This document shows positions 34,914 to 42,860 of a stretch of DNA of 64,000 bases, in pieces. The translations under genes were made by a program, and so were the position numbers. Below the pieces are notes generated by a model. It was given only the letters and a program-made list of their open reading frames with translations. It did no database searches and was not told the origin of the DNA. Source of the DNA: Sphingomonas desiccabilis. Its GTDB lineage: Bacteria; Pseudomonadota; Alphaproteobacteria; Sphingomonadales; Sphingomonadaceae. The stretch is from the NCBI RefSeq assembly GCF_004135605.1, contig NZ_SDPT01000001.1:1240001-1304000 (forward strand), given 5' to 3'. The first letter of the stretch is position 1, and the number at the start of each line of letters is the position of its first letter.

Positions 34914-37286
34914 GTGAACGAGCAGGTGCCGTCGGGAGCCGACCTTCCGAAAAATCCCCCTGAACCGACCGATCGTCCTACGTTGATCTGTTTCAGTCAT
35001 TTGCGATGGGCGTTCGTCTTCCAGCGGCCGCAACATCTGATGACCCGCTTTGCCGCCACGCATCGTGTCCTCTTCTGGGAGGAGCCGGAGTATGTGCCGG
35101 GCATCGGTAATGCGCGCCTGCGCCGCAGCGTCTGCGAGGGTAGCGGCGTGGAGGTGCTGACGCCGGAGATCGACGACGCTTCACGCGGGCAGGACGAGGA
35201 TGGGCAGCTCGCGGCCTTGCTGGATGCGGCGCTTGTCGGCACCCGCGCCGGCATCGTCCGCTGGTACTACACGCCCATGATGCTTCCGTTCTCGAAGCAG
35301 GTGCAGGCCGACTGTGTCGTGTACGACTGCATGGACGAATTGTCGGCGTTCAGGGGCGCTCCGCCTGAACTGCTCGAACGTGAGCGGGCGCTGCTCGAAG
35401 CGGCCGATCTTGTCTTCACAGGCGGCACGAGCCTCTACGAGGCGAAACGCGATCGTCATTCGAACGTGCACGCATTCCCCTCCAGCATCGACGTGCCCCA
35501 CTTCGCGCGAGCACGGAACGGCGGCTCGGAATCTGCGGACCAGGCGGCGATCCCCGCGCCGCGGCTCGGTTTCAGCGGCGTCATCGACGAGCGCATGGAC
35601 CTGGCTCTGCTGGCCACGATCGCCGATGCTCGTCCGGATTGGTCGCTGGTGGTGATCGGGCCCGTGGTGAAGATCGGCGAAGGCGAACTGCCTCGTCGTC
35701 CGAACATCCATTATCTGGGTTCGCAGCCCTATGCGGCACTGCCGGACCACATGGCCGGTTGGGACGTCGCCCTGATGCCCTTCGCGATCAACGAGGCGAC
35801 GCGGTTCATCAGTCCCACGAAGACCCCGGAGTATCTGGCTGCGGGGTGCCCCGTGGTGTCGACAGCGATTACCGACGTCGTGCGCCATTATGGTTCGTTG
35901 TCGGCAGTGCAGATCGCGGAGACCCCCGGCGCGTTCGTGGCCGCCTGCGAGGCGGCCATGCAGTTGCGCCGGGAGAGCGGCCGTTGGCTGGAGGAAGCAG
36001 ATGCGCTGCTCGCACGCACCTCGTGGAACAGCACCGCGTTCGAAATGGCTGCCCTGATCGCCGCGGAGATCGCGGCGCGGCGGCGGATCGAGCCGGTTGT
36101 TTCCCCGACCACATGGCCTGCATCCGAGGACCGCTACGACGTGATGGTGGTGGGTGCCGGGTTTGCCGGCGCGGTTATGGCCGAGCGGCTCGCTGCCGAT
36201 GGCGGAAAGCGGGTGTTGGTGGTCGACCGCAGGCCGCATGTGGGCGGCAATGCCTACGACCGCAAAGACGATGCCGGCATTCTGATCCACCAATATGGAC
36301 CGCACATCTTCCACACCAACTCGCAGGAGATCTTCCAATATCTCTCCCGCTTTACCGAATGGCGGCCGTATGAGCATCGCGTGCTCGCGTCGGTGGACGG
36401 CCAGCTGGTGCCCATGCCCATCAATCGTACGACGCTGAACGCGCTCTACGATCTGAACATGCAGAGCGACGAGGAGGTGGCAGCGTTCCTGGCCGCCCGC
36501 GCGGAGCCTGTCGTGCCGATCCGGACTTCTGCGGACGTGGTCGTCTCGCAGGTCGGCCGGGAACTCTACGAGACCTTCTTCCGCGGCTATACGCGCAAGC
36601 AATGGGGGCGGGACCCTTCCGAGCTCGACAAATCGGTCACCGCGCGGGTGCCGACCCGCACCGGCACCGACGACCGCTATTTCACGGATCAGTTCCAGGC
36701 CATGCCGCTGGAAGGCTACACCCGCATGTTCGAGCGGATGCTGGACCATCCCAATATCGACCTGCTGCTGGGTGTCGACTACCGCGAAATCCGCGATGCC
36801 TACCCGCACGACCATCTGGTCTTTACCGGCCCCGTGGACGAATATTTCGGCTATCGGTACGGCAGGCTTCCCTACCGGTCCCTGCAGTTCGAGCACCGGA
36901 CGCTCGACAAACCCTGGCACCAGCCGGTCGCCGTCGTGAACTACCCGGACGAGGCGGTACCCTATACGCGGGTGACCGAATACAAGTACCTGACCGGGCA
37001 GGAGGCAGACCGCACCAGCGTGACCTTGGAGTATCCGAGTTCGACGGGGGATCCCTACTATCCGATCCCATGCGAGGAGAACCAGGCGCTCTACAAGCGA
37101 TACGAGGCACTCGCTCTGGCGGAGCCCTCGGTCAGTTTCGTCGGACGGCTCGCGACCTACCGCTATTACAACATGGACCAGGTCGTCGGGCAGGCGCTGG
37201 CGACCTATCGGCGCCTCGGCGGAGCCCGTGCGATGCGGCAGGCGCCGGAACACGCCGTCGCTCCACTCGGCCGCACTGCAGCTTGA
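34914..37286 (+). CDS. Glycosyltransferase fused to UDP-galactopyranose mutase
   Basis: A 790-residue fusion. Residues ~20-385 are a GT-B-type glycosyltransferase: FSHLRWAFVFQRPQHLM at the N-terminus, then SPTKTPEYLAAGCPVV in the nucleotide-sugar site. Residues ~405-780 are a UDP-galactopyranose mutase (Glf type). That part has FAD motif VVGAGFAGAVMAE, HVGGNAYD, YGPHIFHTN, YTRKQWG, and EYKYLTGQ toward the end. The mutase converts UDP-Galp to UDP-Galf, so the protein could make and transfer galactofuranose or a related sugar. The start is a GTG at 34914 with AGGGGG upstream. It is divergent from the GH1-RmlD fusion and preceded by a near-EcfG promoter. No membrane segment or signal is seen. 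Domain identity is firm; product is inferred. Confidence 0.87.
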   Translation: MNEQVPSGADLPKNPPEPTDRPTLICFSHLRWAFVFQRPQHLMTRFAATHRVLFWEEPEYVPGIGNARLRRSVCEGSGVEVLTPEIDDASRGQDEDGQLAALLDAALVGTRAGIVRWYYTPMMLPFSKQVQADCVVYDCMDELSAFRGAPPELLERERALLEAADLVFTGGTSLYEAKRDRHSNVHAFPSSIDVPHFARARNGGSESADQAAIPAPRLGFSGVIDERMDLALLATIADARPDWSLVVIGPVVKIGEGELPRRPNIHYLGSQPYAALPDHMAGWDVALMPFAINEATRFISPTKTPEYLAAGCPVVSTAITDVVRHYGSLSAVQIAETPGAFVAACEAAMQLRRESGRWLEEADALLARTSWNSTAFEMAALIAAEIAARRRIEPVVSPTTWPASEDRYDVMVVGAGFAGAVMAERLAADGGKRVLVVDRRPHVGGNAYDRKDDAGILIHQYGPHIFHTNSQEIFQYLSRFTEWRPYEHRVLASVDGQLVPMPINRTTLNALYDLNMQSDEEVAAFLAARAEPVVPIRTSADVVVSQVGRELYETFFRGYTRKQWGRDPSELDKSVTARVPTRTGTDDRYFTDQFQAMPLEGYTRMFERMLDHPNIDLLLGVDYREIRDAYPHDHLVFTGPVDEYFGYRYGRLPYRSLQFEHRTLDKPWHQPVAVVNYPDEAVPYTRVTEYKYLTGQEADRTSVTLEYPSSTGDPYYPIPCEENQALYKRYEALALAEPSVSFVGRLATYRYYNMDQVVGQALATYRRLGGARAMRQAPEHAVAPLGRTAA

Positions 37287-37335
37287 ACAAGGGCTGCCGA
37301 TTGCCGTCGTCAGCGAATGCCGCTCCGCGCGGGCT

Positions 37336-37647
37336 TTATCCGACGACCCGAGCTTCACCGATGATCCGCTCCTCCCACAACAGGAAGCTGCCCGCTTCCC
37401 GCAGGCGGGCAGCGGCTTGCTCCCCCTCGGCGAACATCCAGCCAAAATACCCGTTCTCACCCGGACGCAGGACGACGCTGTTGAGGAGTGGCCAGCCTTG
37501 CCAATGGCGCTCCTCGGGCGCGTCTGCCGGCACGCAGGCGCAGGACCAGCCGACTTCGATCGCACTCGCGCGGCCGCCCCGTTCCGGCGGGTACAGGAAG
37601 ACCGTTGCCACCAGATCCTGTCGTGCTTTCCAGGGGTTGAAGCGCAT
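37336..37647 (-). CDS. Hypothetical protein, 103 residues
   Basis: A well-formed small soluble protein starting MRFNPWKARQDLVATVFLYP, with an AGAGGA ribosome site seven bases upstream. It contains ERGGRASAIEVGW and a C-terminal FAEGEQAAARLREAGSFLLWE. The pattern loosely recalls the C-terminal EF-Tu-like beta-barrel (a strand-GGR-strand hairpin), but I cannot assign a family. It converges on the glycosyltransferase-mutase gene and is divergent from the MFS exporter gene. Codon pattern favours it over the opposite-strand frames. Confidence 0.6.
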   Translation of the reverse strand: MRFNPWKARQDLVATVFLYPPERGGRASAIEVGWSCACVPADAPEERHWQGWPLLNSVVLRPGENGYFGWMFAEGEQAAARLREAGSFLLWEERIIGEARVVG

Positions 37648-37783
37648 GTCGCGATCCTCTGAGCAGAGCGGCTAGAACCAGGATCATGCGCCACGGGTAC
37701 ACAGCGGGAGAAGAGGCTTCTCGTCCACTTCGTTCGCCCGCCACCGCTTGTTCTTCGTCCACGCCTCGTCGATAGGCACCCGC

Positions 37784-39010
37784 ATGAAGCCTCATCCTGC
37801 ACCCGCCGGCATGCACCCGCGAGAGTTCGTCGCCTTCATCGCGGCGGTCATGGCGGTCAATGCGCTGGGCGTCGACCTGATGCTCCCCGCGCTTGCAGAC
37901 ATCGGCCATGACCTGTCGGTGAGCACGCCCAACCATCGCCAGTGGATCGTCACCGCCTATATGCTTGGCTTCGGCGCCGGGCAGCTGGTCTATGGACCGC
38001 TCGCCGATCGCTTCGGACGCAAGCCGATCCTGGTGTGCACCTTGGCCGGCTTTGTTGCCGCGGCCATCTTCGCCGCCGGATCGGTGACCTTTGTCGGCCT
38101 GCTCGGGGCACGGTTGCTGCAGGGGCTGATGTCCGCCTCCACCCGCGTGCTGGCGGTCGCCATCGTCCGCGACGGGGCATCCGGGCGCCAGATGGCGCGC
38201 ACCATGTCGATCGCCCAGATGATCTTCTTCCTGGTGCCGATCCTGGCACCGACGCTGGGGCAGGCGCTGCTTGCCTTCGGACCCTGGCGTTTCATCTTCT
38301 ACGCGCTCGGCGCCTTCGCCGCGGTGGTGCTTGCCTGGACGTTGGTGCGGCTGCCGGAGACGCTGCCGCTTGCGCGGCGGGTTCCGATGTCGCTCGGCGC
38401 CCTCCGCCAGAGCTACCGGCTGACCCTCACCAATCGTTTCTCGATCGGCTATGCGATCGCCGCGTCGCTTACCTTCGGTGGCATCCTGGCGTTCGTATCC
38501 TCGGCGCAGCAGATCTTCGTCGACGAGTTCGGAGCAGGGGAGCGCTTTACGCTGCTGTTCGCGCTGTGCGCCTTCGCCATGGGCGTCGCGTCCTTCGCGA
38601 ACAGCCGGCTGGTGGAGCGGCTGGGTACGCGGCTCATCTCCCAATCCGCAGTGCTCGCCCTCATCACCCTGTCGGTCGTCCACGTGATCGTGATCGAGGC
38701 CGGTCTGGAGACACTGACGAGCTACATCGTGTTCCAGGCACTGAGCATGACCTGCATCGGCCTGTGTGGCTCCAACTTCGGCGCGATGGCGATGGAACCG
38801 GTCGGTCACATCGCCGGAACCGCGTCGTCGTTGCAGGGCTTCATCACCAGCCTGGGCGCCGTCGTCGTGAGCCTGGCGATCGGCCAGTCGTACAGCGGGA
38901 CGACCTTGCCGCTAGCGGTCGGCTACCTCGGGATCGGGCTGGCGCTGATCGCGATCATCTATGTGATCGAAGGGGGCCAGTTGTTCCGCCCGCGCTTGCC
39001 CGCGAAGTAA
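37784..39010 (+). CDS. Bcr/CflA-type MFS drug exporter
   Basis: A 408-residue 12-helix major facilitator. The DHA1 Bcr/CflA hallmarks are NALGVDLMLPALADIG in helix 1, the motif-A loop GPLADRFGRKPIL after helix 2, and a basic helix 4 with RLLQGLMSASTR. Members export bicyclomycin, chloramphenicol or sulfathiazole-like drugs, or cysteine. The ATG at 37784 is chosen because upstream residues precede the normal family N-terminus. It is convergent with the lactonase gene, 14 bases away. Confidence 0.87.
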   Translation: MKPHPAPAGMHPREFVAFIAAVMAVNALGVDLMLPALADIGHDLSVSTPNHRQWIVTAYMLGFGAGQLVYGPLADRFGRKPILVCTLAGFVAAAIFAAGSVTFVGLLGARLLQGLMSASTRVLAVAIVRDGASGRQMARTMSIAQMIFFLVPILAPTLGQALLAFGPWRFIFYALGAFAAVVLAWTLVRLPETLPLARRVPMSLGALRQSYRLTLTNRFSIGYAIAASLTFGGILAFVSSAQQIFVDEFGAGERFTLLFALCAFAMGVASFANSRLVERLGTRLISQSAVLALITLSVVHVIVIEAGLETLTSYIVFQALSMTCIGLCGSNFGAMAMEPVGHIAGTASSLQGFITSLGAVVVSLAIGQSYSGTTLPLAVGYLGIGLALIAIIYVIEGGQLFRPRLPAK

Positions 39011-39024
39011 GGAGCGCGTCCGCT

Positions 39025-40068
39025 TCACGGCCACGACGCGCCGAGGAACGCGGCGCCGGGCAGCTCTGCCTGGCCAGCGGAAGGGCCAGGGCGTCCGGTT
39101 CCGTCGAGCGGGAGGATCGTGACGCCGCCCGCCTTCTCGTGCGCCACGAGCAGCTTGTCCTCGAGCAGCAGCAGGAAGCGAGGGGAGGTGCCACCGCTGG
39201 GCGTGTGCCCGAGCAGCCTGACTTCGCCCTCCGGATCGACGGCGAAGCTCGCCACGCTGTCATGGCCGCGATTGCTGACGTACAGGCGTGTTCCGGCCGG
39301 GTTAAGTGCAACCGCCCCGCCGAGGCTGTCGGGTGCGGCATCCGCCGGCAGGGTCGACAGGATGTGCTGCACGGAGAGCGTCCCGCTCTCCTCGATCTTG
39401 AGGACGGTCAACGTGGACGCGAGCTCGCTCACCAGGAACGCCACCGGGAGGATCGGGTGGAACGCGAGCTGGCGCGGACCGGAACCCGGTGGCGCGGCAT
39501 AGGCGACACTGGGCTCGCCCAAAGCACCTGTGGGCGCATGGGTGGGAAAGGCGAGGATCTGATCGGTCCCCAGGTCTGCGGCATAGAGGCGGCCATCAGG
39601 CGCGAAGCCGACCCAATGGGCATGTGGCCCTTCCTGACGTTCCACGTTCGGTCCTTGGCCCTCGTTCTGGTGGATCGCGGGTGGGCCGACAGGCAGGCCC
39701 TCCCCATCGAGGCGGTACATCGCAACCGTCCCGCTCCCGTAGTTGGCGATCGAGAGCAGGCGACCGGAACGGTCGAGTGCCAGGTGGCACGGGCCGTGGC
39801 CGCCGGACGAGAAGGAGGCGACTTCCCGCCAGTCTGTATCGGCATCTGCTAGGGTAACCCGGTCCGCCTCCTCATCGACGAGATACCAGAGTCCGGTGCC
39901 TGGCCGGCGGATGCCTGCGGAGACGTTGGCGTACGCCGCCAGGTTCGGACCGGCCTCCAGGCCCTCGCCCGTGATCGTGAGGCGGCAGAGCCCGCGTGCG
40001 CCCGGCTCCTGGTAGCCGCCCGCGAACACGTGCAATCCGGAAACTTCGTCAGCTGGCGACCCGACCAT
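39025..40068 (-). CDS. Lactonase family beta-propeller (PF10282)
   Basis: A 347-residue seven-bladed propeller related to YbhE-type 6-phosphogluconolactonases and muconate cycloisomerase-like enzymes. Typical blocks are [54 protein letters not shown] and [14 protein letters not shown]. No signal peptide is seen, unlike some secreted members. The strict pathway enzyme Pgl of a different fold is present at 61243, so this one probably acts on another lactone. GGAGG precedes the ATG. It is divergent from the TetR gene. Confidence 0.82.
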   Translation of the reverse strand: MVGSPADEVSGLHVFAGGYQEPGARGLCRLTITGEGLEAGPNLAAYANVSAGIRRPGTGLWYLVDEEADRVTLADADTDWREVASFSSGGHGPCHLALDRSGRLLSIANYGSGTVAMYRLDGEGLPVGPPAIHQNEGQGPNVERQEGPHAHWVGFAPDGRLYAADLGTDQILAFPTHAPTGALGEPSVAYAAPPGSGPRQLAFHPILPVAFLVSELASTLTVLKIEESGTLSVQHILSTLPADAAPDSLGGAVALNPAGTRLYVSNRGHDSVASFAVDPEGEVRLLGHTPSGGTSPRFLLLLEDKLLVAHEKAGGVTILPLDGTGRPGPSAGQAELPGAAFLGASWP

Positions 40069-40204
40069 CCCATCCTCCGATTCGCTGTGCGATCTTCATG
40101 AGAAAAGGCGCGGCGCCGCTGCGGTTCCGCTTCCGACTTTTTTGCAGGGCCAGGCCGGGGAAGACGCTGGTTATTTCCGTCACACCCATTATGTACCGAC
40201 CATT

Positions 40205-40810
40205 ATGAAACTTGGCTGTTCCGCAAAGGGTCGTCCGCGCGAGTTTGATGCCGACACGGCGCTTGCCGCCGCGCTGCGGGTCTTCTGGAGCAAGGGCTAC
40301 GAGGGCGCGTCGCTTACCGACCTCACCGAGGCGATGGGGATCACGCGTCCCAGCCTGTACGCCGCATTCGGCAACAAGGAAGCGCTCTTCAAGATGGCGC
40401 TCGACCTCTACGAACGCGAGAAGCTCGACTATATCGGCGAGGCGCTGAAGGAGCCGACGGCCCGGAAGGTGGCCGAGCATCTGCTGCGCAGTGCCCTGGA
40501 AATGCAGATGAGCAATTCCGATCCCAAGGGCTGCATGGGCGTGATCAACGCCGTCGCCTGCGGCGTGGAAGCCGAGTCGATCCGTGCGGAGGTGATCCAT
40601 CGTGGCCGAGTCGCCAAACAGGGCCTGATCGATCGGTTCGAGCGGGCCAAGGCAGAAGGTGACCTGCCGCCCGATACCGATGCCGTTGGGCTGACCAGCT
40701 ATCTCACCGCGATCATGCAGGGATTGGCGGTTCAAGGCGGAGCTGGTGCCTCGTGCCGGGACCTGAAGGCGCTGATCGATACCAGCCTTTCGATGTGGCC
40801 TGGGGCGTAA
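40205..40810 (+). CDS. TetR-family repressor of the RND pump
   Basis: A 201-residue regulator. The N-terminal HTH has [28 protein letters not shown] (read as [13 protein letters not shown] then [15 protein letters not shown]). A C-terminal TetR_C-like domain contains [13 protein letters not shown]. It lies just upstream of, and in the same direction as, an RND efflux operon with two ATACCG-type palindromes at its promoter, the likely operators. The ligand is unknown; an AcrR-like drug- or solvent-responsive role is plausible. Confidence 0.85.
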   Translation: MKLGCSAKGRPREFDADTALAAALRVFWSKGYEGASLTDLTEAMGITRPSLYAAFGNKEALFKMALDLYEREKLDYIGEALKEPTARKVAEHLLRSALEMQMSNSDPKGCMGVINAVACGVEAESIRAEVIHRGRVAKQGLIDRFERAKAEGDLPPDTDAVGLTSYLTAIMQGLAVQGGAGASCRDLKALIDTSLSMWPGA

Positions 40811-40844
40811 GCCGGTCACGTCGTTCGCTCGGCTCTTGCAAAAA

Positions 40845-40858
40845 ATACCGCACGGTAT
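40845..40858. promoter_or_regulatory. TetR-type operator, site 1
   Basis: ATACCG-CA-CGGTAT is a perfect 6-2-6 palindrome, 11 bases upstream of the -35 of the RND operon promoter. Site 2 lies 47 bases downstream, centre to centre, which may allow a pair of dimers. Confidence 0.65.
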
Positions 40859-40868
40859 GAAAAGGCTC

Positions 40869-40906
40869 TTGACCGTCGTCGCCGCGTTTCTATACTGTAC
40901 GGTATA
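40869..40906 (+). promoter_or_regulatory. RND operon promoter overlapped by TetR operator site 2
   Basis: TTGACC (40869-40874) and TATACT (40891-40896) are 16 bases apart. The -10 is embedded in ATACTG-TA-CGGTAT (40892-40905), a 6-2-6 palindrome with one mismatch that matches site 1. Repressor bound here would block RNA polymerase. The first gene starts at 41115, leaving a leader of about 210 bases in which I see no gene. Confidence 0.65.
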
Positions 40907-41114
40907 GAAGATAAAGGCAGCGTTGCGCGGGGAACAACCCCGGTGGTGACTTCAGCAGATTAGACCAACGGACCGGACGAGACGCCGCAGGAGCCTCTCC
41001 TGCGCGACAGGCCGGGCCGTGCCCTTGGATGATAGAGACCGACAAGCCGGCGGAGGCGTTCCGCGCGGCACAAGGGCGTGCGCCCGAGCTCGGTCCAGCA
41101 GGAGGAGACGAGTG

Positions 41115-41513
41115 ATGGCGTATATGAACTTCACGGAGTTGCAGGGTGCTCCTGTTGCTGTGCCGGCCGATGTGGCCGCCGCAGTGGGCAAGGTCGGCTT
41201 CTCTGCACTCGAATGGTCTGTCGTGGCGATCGCCCAGAAGGATCGACTGTCCACCCTGGCGACACCGGGCCGCCTGTCGATCGCTCTTGGCACTCTGTTC
41301 GGCAATCAGAGCGGAAGCGCCCGGCTCGCGGACCCGCGGTTGGAGGCGCTGCGCCGGCTGTCCGTACTCGCGTGGCACCACGGCCATGCCGTTCCGCGCC
41401 ACGAAATCCGCGCATTCCACCAGGCCGGCTTCACGCCCGAGCAGTATGAGACTCTGCTCGGCAGCATCAGCCGTGGCCGCTCAGCCCTGAACCAGGGAAG
41501 GCGTACCCGATGA
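41115..41513 (+). CDS. Unknown protein heading the RND efflux operon
   Basis: A 132-residue soluble, Ala-rich protein with GFSALEWSVVAIAQKDRLSTL and a C-terminal basic tail (GRSALNQGRRTR). There is no signal peptide or membrane segment, and I do not recognise a family. The ATG at 41115 is preceded by GGAGGAG at a suitable distance. Its stop overlaps the adaptor start (ATGA at 41510-41513), so it is translationally coupled to the pump and is under the same TetR-type promoter. The position suggests a cytoplasmic accessory or regulatory role; nothing in the sequence shows which. Confidence 0.6.
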   Translation: MAYMNFTELQGAPVAVPADVAAAVGKVGFSALEWSVVAIAQKDRLSTLATPGRLSIALGTLFGNQSGSARLADPRLEALRRLSVLAWHHGHAVPRHEIRAFHQAGFTPEQYETLLGSISRGRSALNQGRRTR

Positions 41514-42781
41514 ACATGATTTCCCGAGTTGAAACTGAAGAGGCTTCGCGAGCAGGCTTCGCGAAGCGGTTCCGCCGCTTGCCGTTCTGGCAGCGCGCGG
41601 GCGTCGTTGCGCTCCCGATCGCGCTGGTGGTCGGCAGCACCGGCATCGCATTCAAGGATGCCCCTGCCGCGCCGGCTGCTCCGCCGGCCCCGGTCGTCAC
41701 CGTGGCCCCGCCCTTGGTCCGCGACATCAACGAATGGGACGACTACGTCGGTCGGTTCGAGGCGAGCCGCGCGGTCGAGGTCCGGCCGCGCGTCGCCGGT
41801 GCGATCACGGGCGTGCACTTCACGGATGGGGCGGTCGTCCGCAAGGGACAGCTGCTCTTCACGATCGATCCTCGGCCTTTCACCGCCGCACTCGCGGAGG
41901 CGCGCGCTGGCCTTGCAAGTGCCCAGAGCGATCTCGCGCTGGCGCGTGCGGATCTCAGCCGTGCAGAGCGGCTGGTCGAGGTGGACGCCGTCTCCAGAAG
42001 CGATCTGGAGCGATTGCAGGCGCGCGTTCGCGCTGCGACGGCTGCCATGGCCGCGGGGCAGGCTCGCGTGCGCAGTCGCGCCCTGGACGTCGAGTTCACC
42101 CAGGTGCGAGCGCCGATCTCGGGTCGCATCTCGGACCGCCGTGTCGATCCGGGTAACCTGGTCGCGGCCGGAGAGGGGCAGGGCGGCTCGCTTCTGACGA
42201 CGATCAACGCTCTGGATCCGATCTACTTCACCTTTGATGGCTCGGAGGCGCTGTTCCTCAAGACCAAGCGCGCACGGGAGGCGGGTGCGGCCGCGTCGCC
42301 GGTCGAGATCCGGCTTCAGGACGAGGCCGACTATAAGTGGAAGGGGCGGCTGGACTTCACCGACAACGGCCTCGATCCACGGTCGGGCACGATCCGCGGG
42401 CGTGCGGTTCTGAGCAATCCGGGATTGTTCCTGACACCGGGGATGTTCGGCAACATGCGCCTGTCCGCCGGGGGAACGACGCGCGCGTTGATGGTTCCGG
42501 ATGAGGCGATCCAGACCGACCAAGCGCGCAAGCTCGTGCTCACCGTGGGTGCCGACGGGACCGTCGCTCCCAAGCCGGTTGAACTCGGGCCGGTGGTCGA
42601 CGGCCTGCGCATCATCCGCTCCGGCCTCACGCCTCAGGACAAGGTGGTGATCGCAGGCACACAAATGGCCATGCCTGGTGCCAAGGTTCAGCCGAAGCCC
42701 GGCAGGATCGCGCCCGATGCATCCGCGCAGCAACCCACCTTCACGGCACCGGTCACGGGCGAGGCAACCTTCGCCCGGTGA
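41510..42781 (+). CDS. RND periplasmic adaptor (AcrA/MexE type)
   Basis: A 423-residue membrane-fusion protein. It has an N-terminal anchor (VVALPIALVVGSTGIAF) and no lipobox. A lipoyl half carries RVAGAITGVHFTDGAVVRKGQ, and an alpha-hairpin (~110-165) rich in Ala/Leu/Arg follows. The second lipoyl half has FTQVRAPISGRIS, and beta-barrel and membrane-proximal domains follow. DINEWDDYVGRFEA is typical of MexE/OqxA-like adaptors. It is coupled to the unknown gene upstream and followed after about 80 bases by the RND permease. Confidence 0.9.
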   Translation: MNMISRVETEEASRAGFAKRFRRLPFWQRAGVVALPIALVVGSTGIAFKDAPAAPAAPPAPVVTVAPPLVRDINEWDDYVGRFEASRAVEVRPRVAGAITGVHFTDGAVVRKGQLLFTIDPRPFTAALAEARAGLASAQSDLALARADLSRAERLVEVDAVSRSDLERLQARVRAATAAMAAGQARVRSRALDVEFTQVRAPISGRISDRRVDPGNLVAAGEGQGGSLLTTINALDPIYFTFDGSEALFLKTKRAREAGAAASPVEIRLQDEADYKWKGRLDFTDNGLDPRSGTIRGRAVLSNPGLFLTPGMFGNMRLSAGGTTRALMVPDEAIQTDQARKLVLTVGADGTVAPKPVELGPVVDGLRIIRSGLTPQDKVVIAGTQMAMPGAKVQPKPGRIAPDASAQQPTFTAPVTGEATFAR

Positions 42782-42860
42782 CCCGTCAGCCGCCGGGACG
42801 CCCCCAACACCCGGCGGCTGACACCTCCAGTTTCTGATCTCTTGCACGAGGAGTGGCCCG

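Noticed and set aside
35181..37802. Minus-strand 873-codon frame over the mutase fusion
   Set aside because: Antisense to a gene with unmistakable UDP-galactopyranose mutase motifs; no domain of its own.
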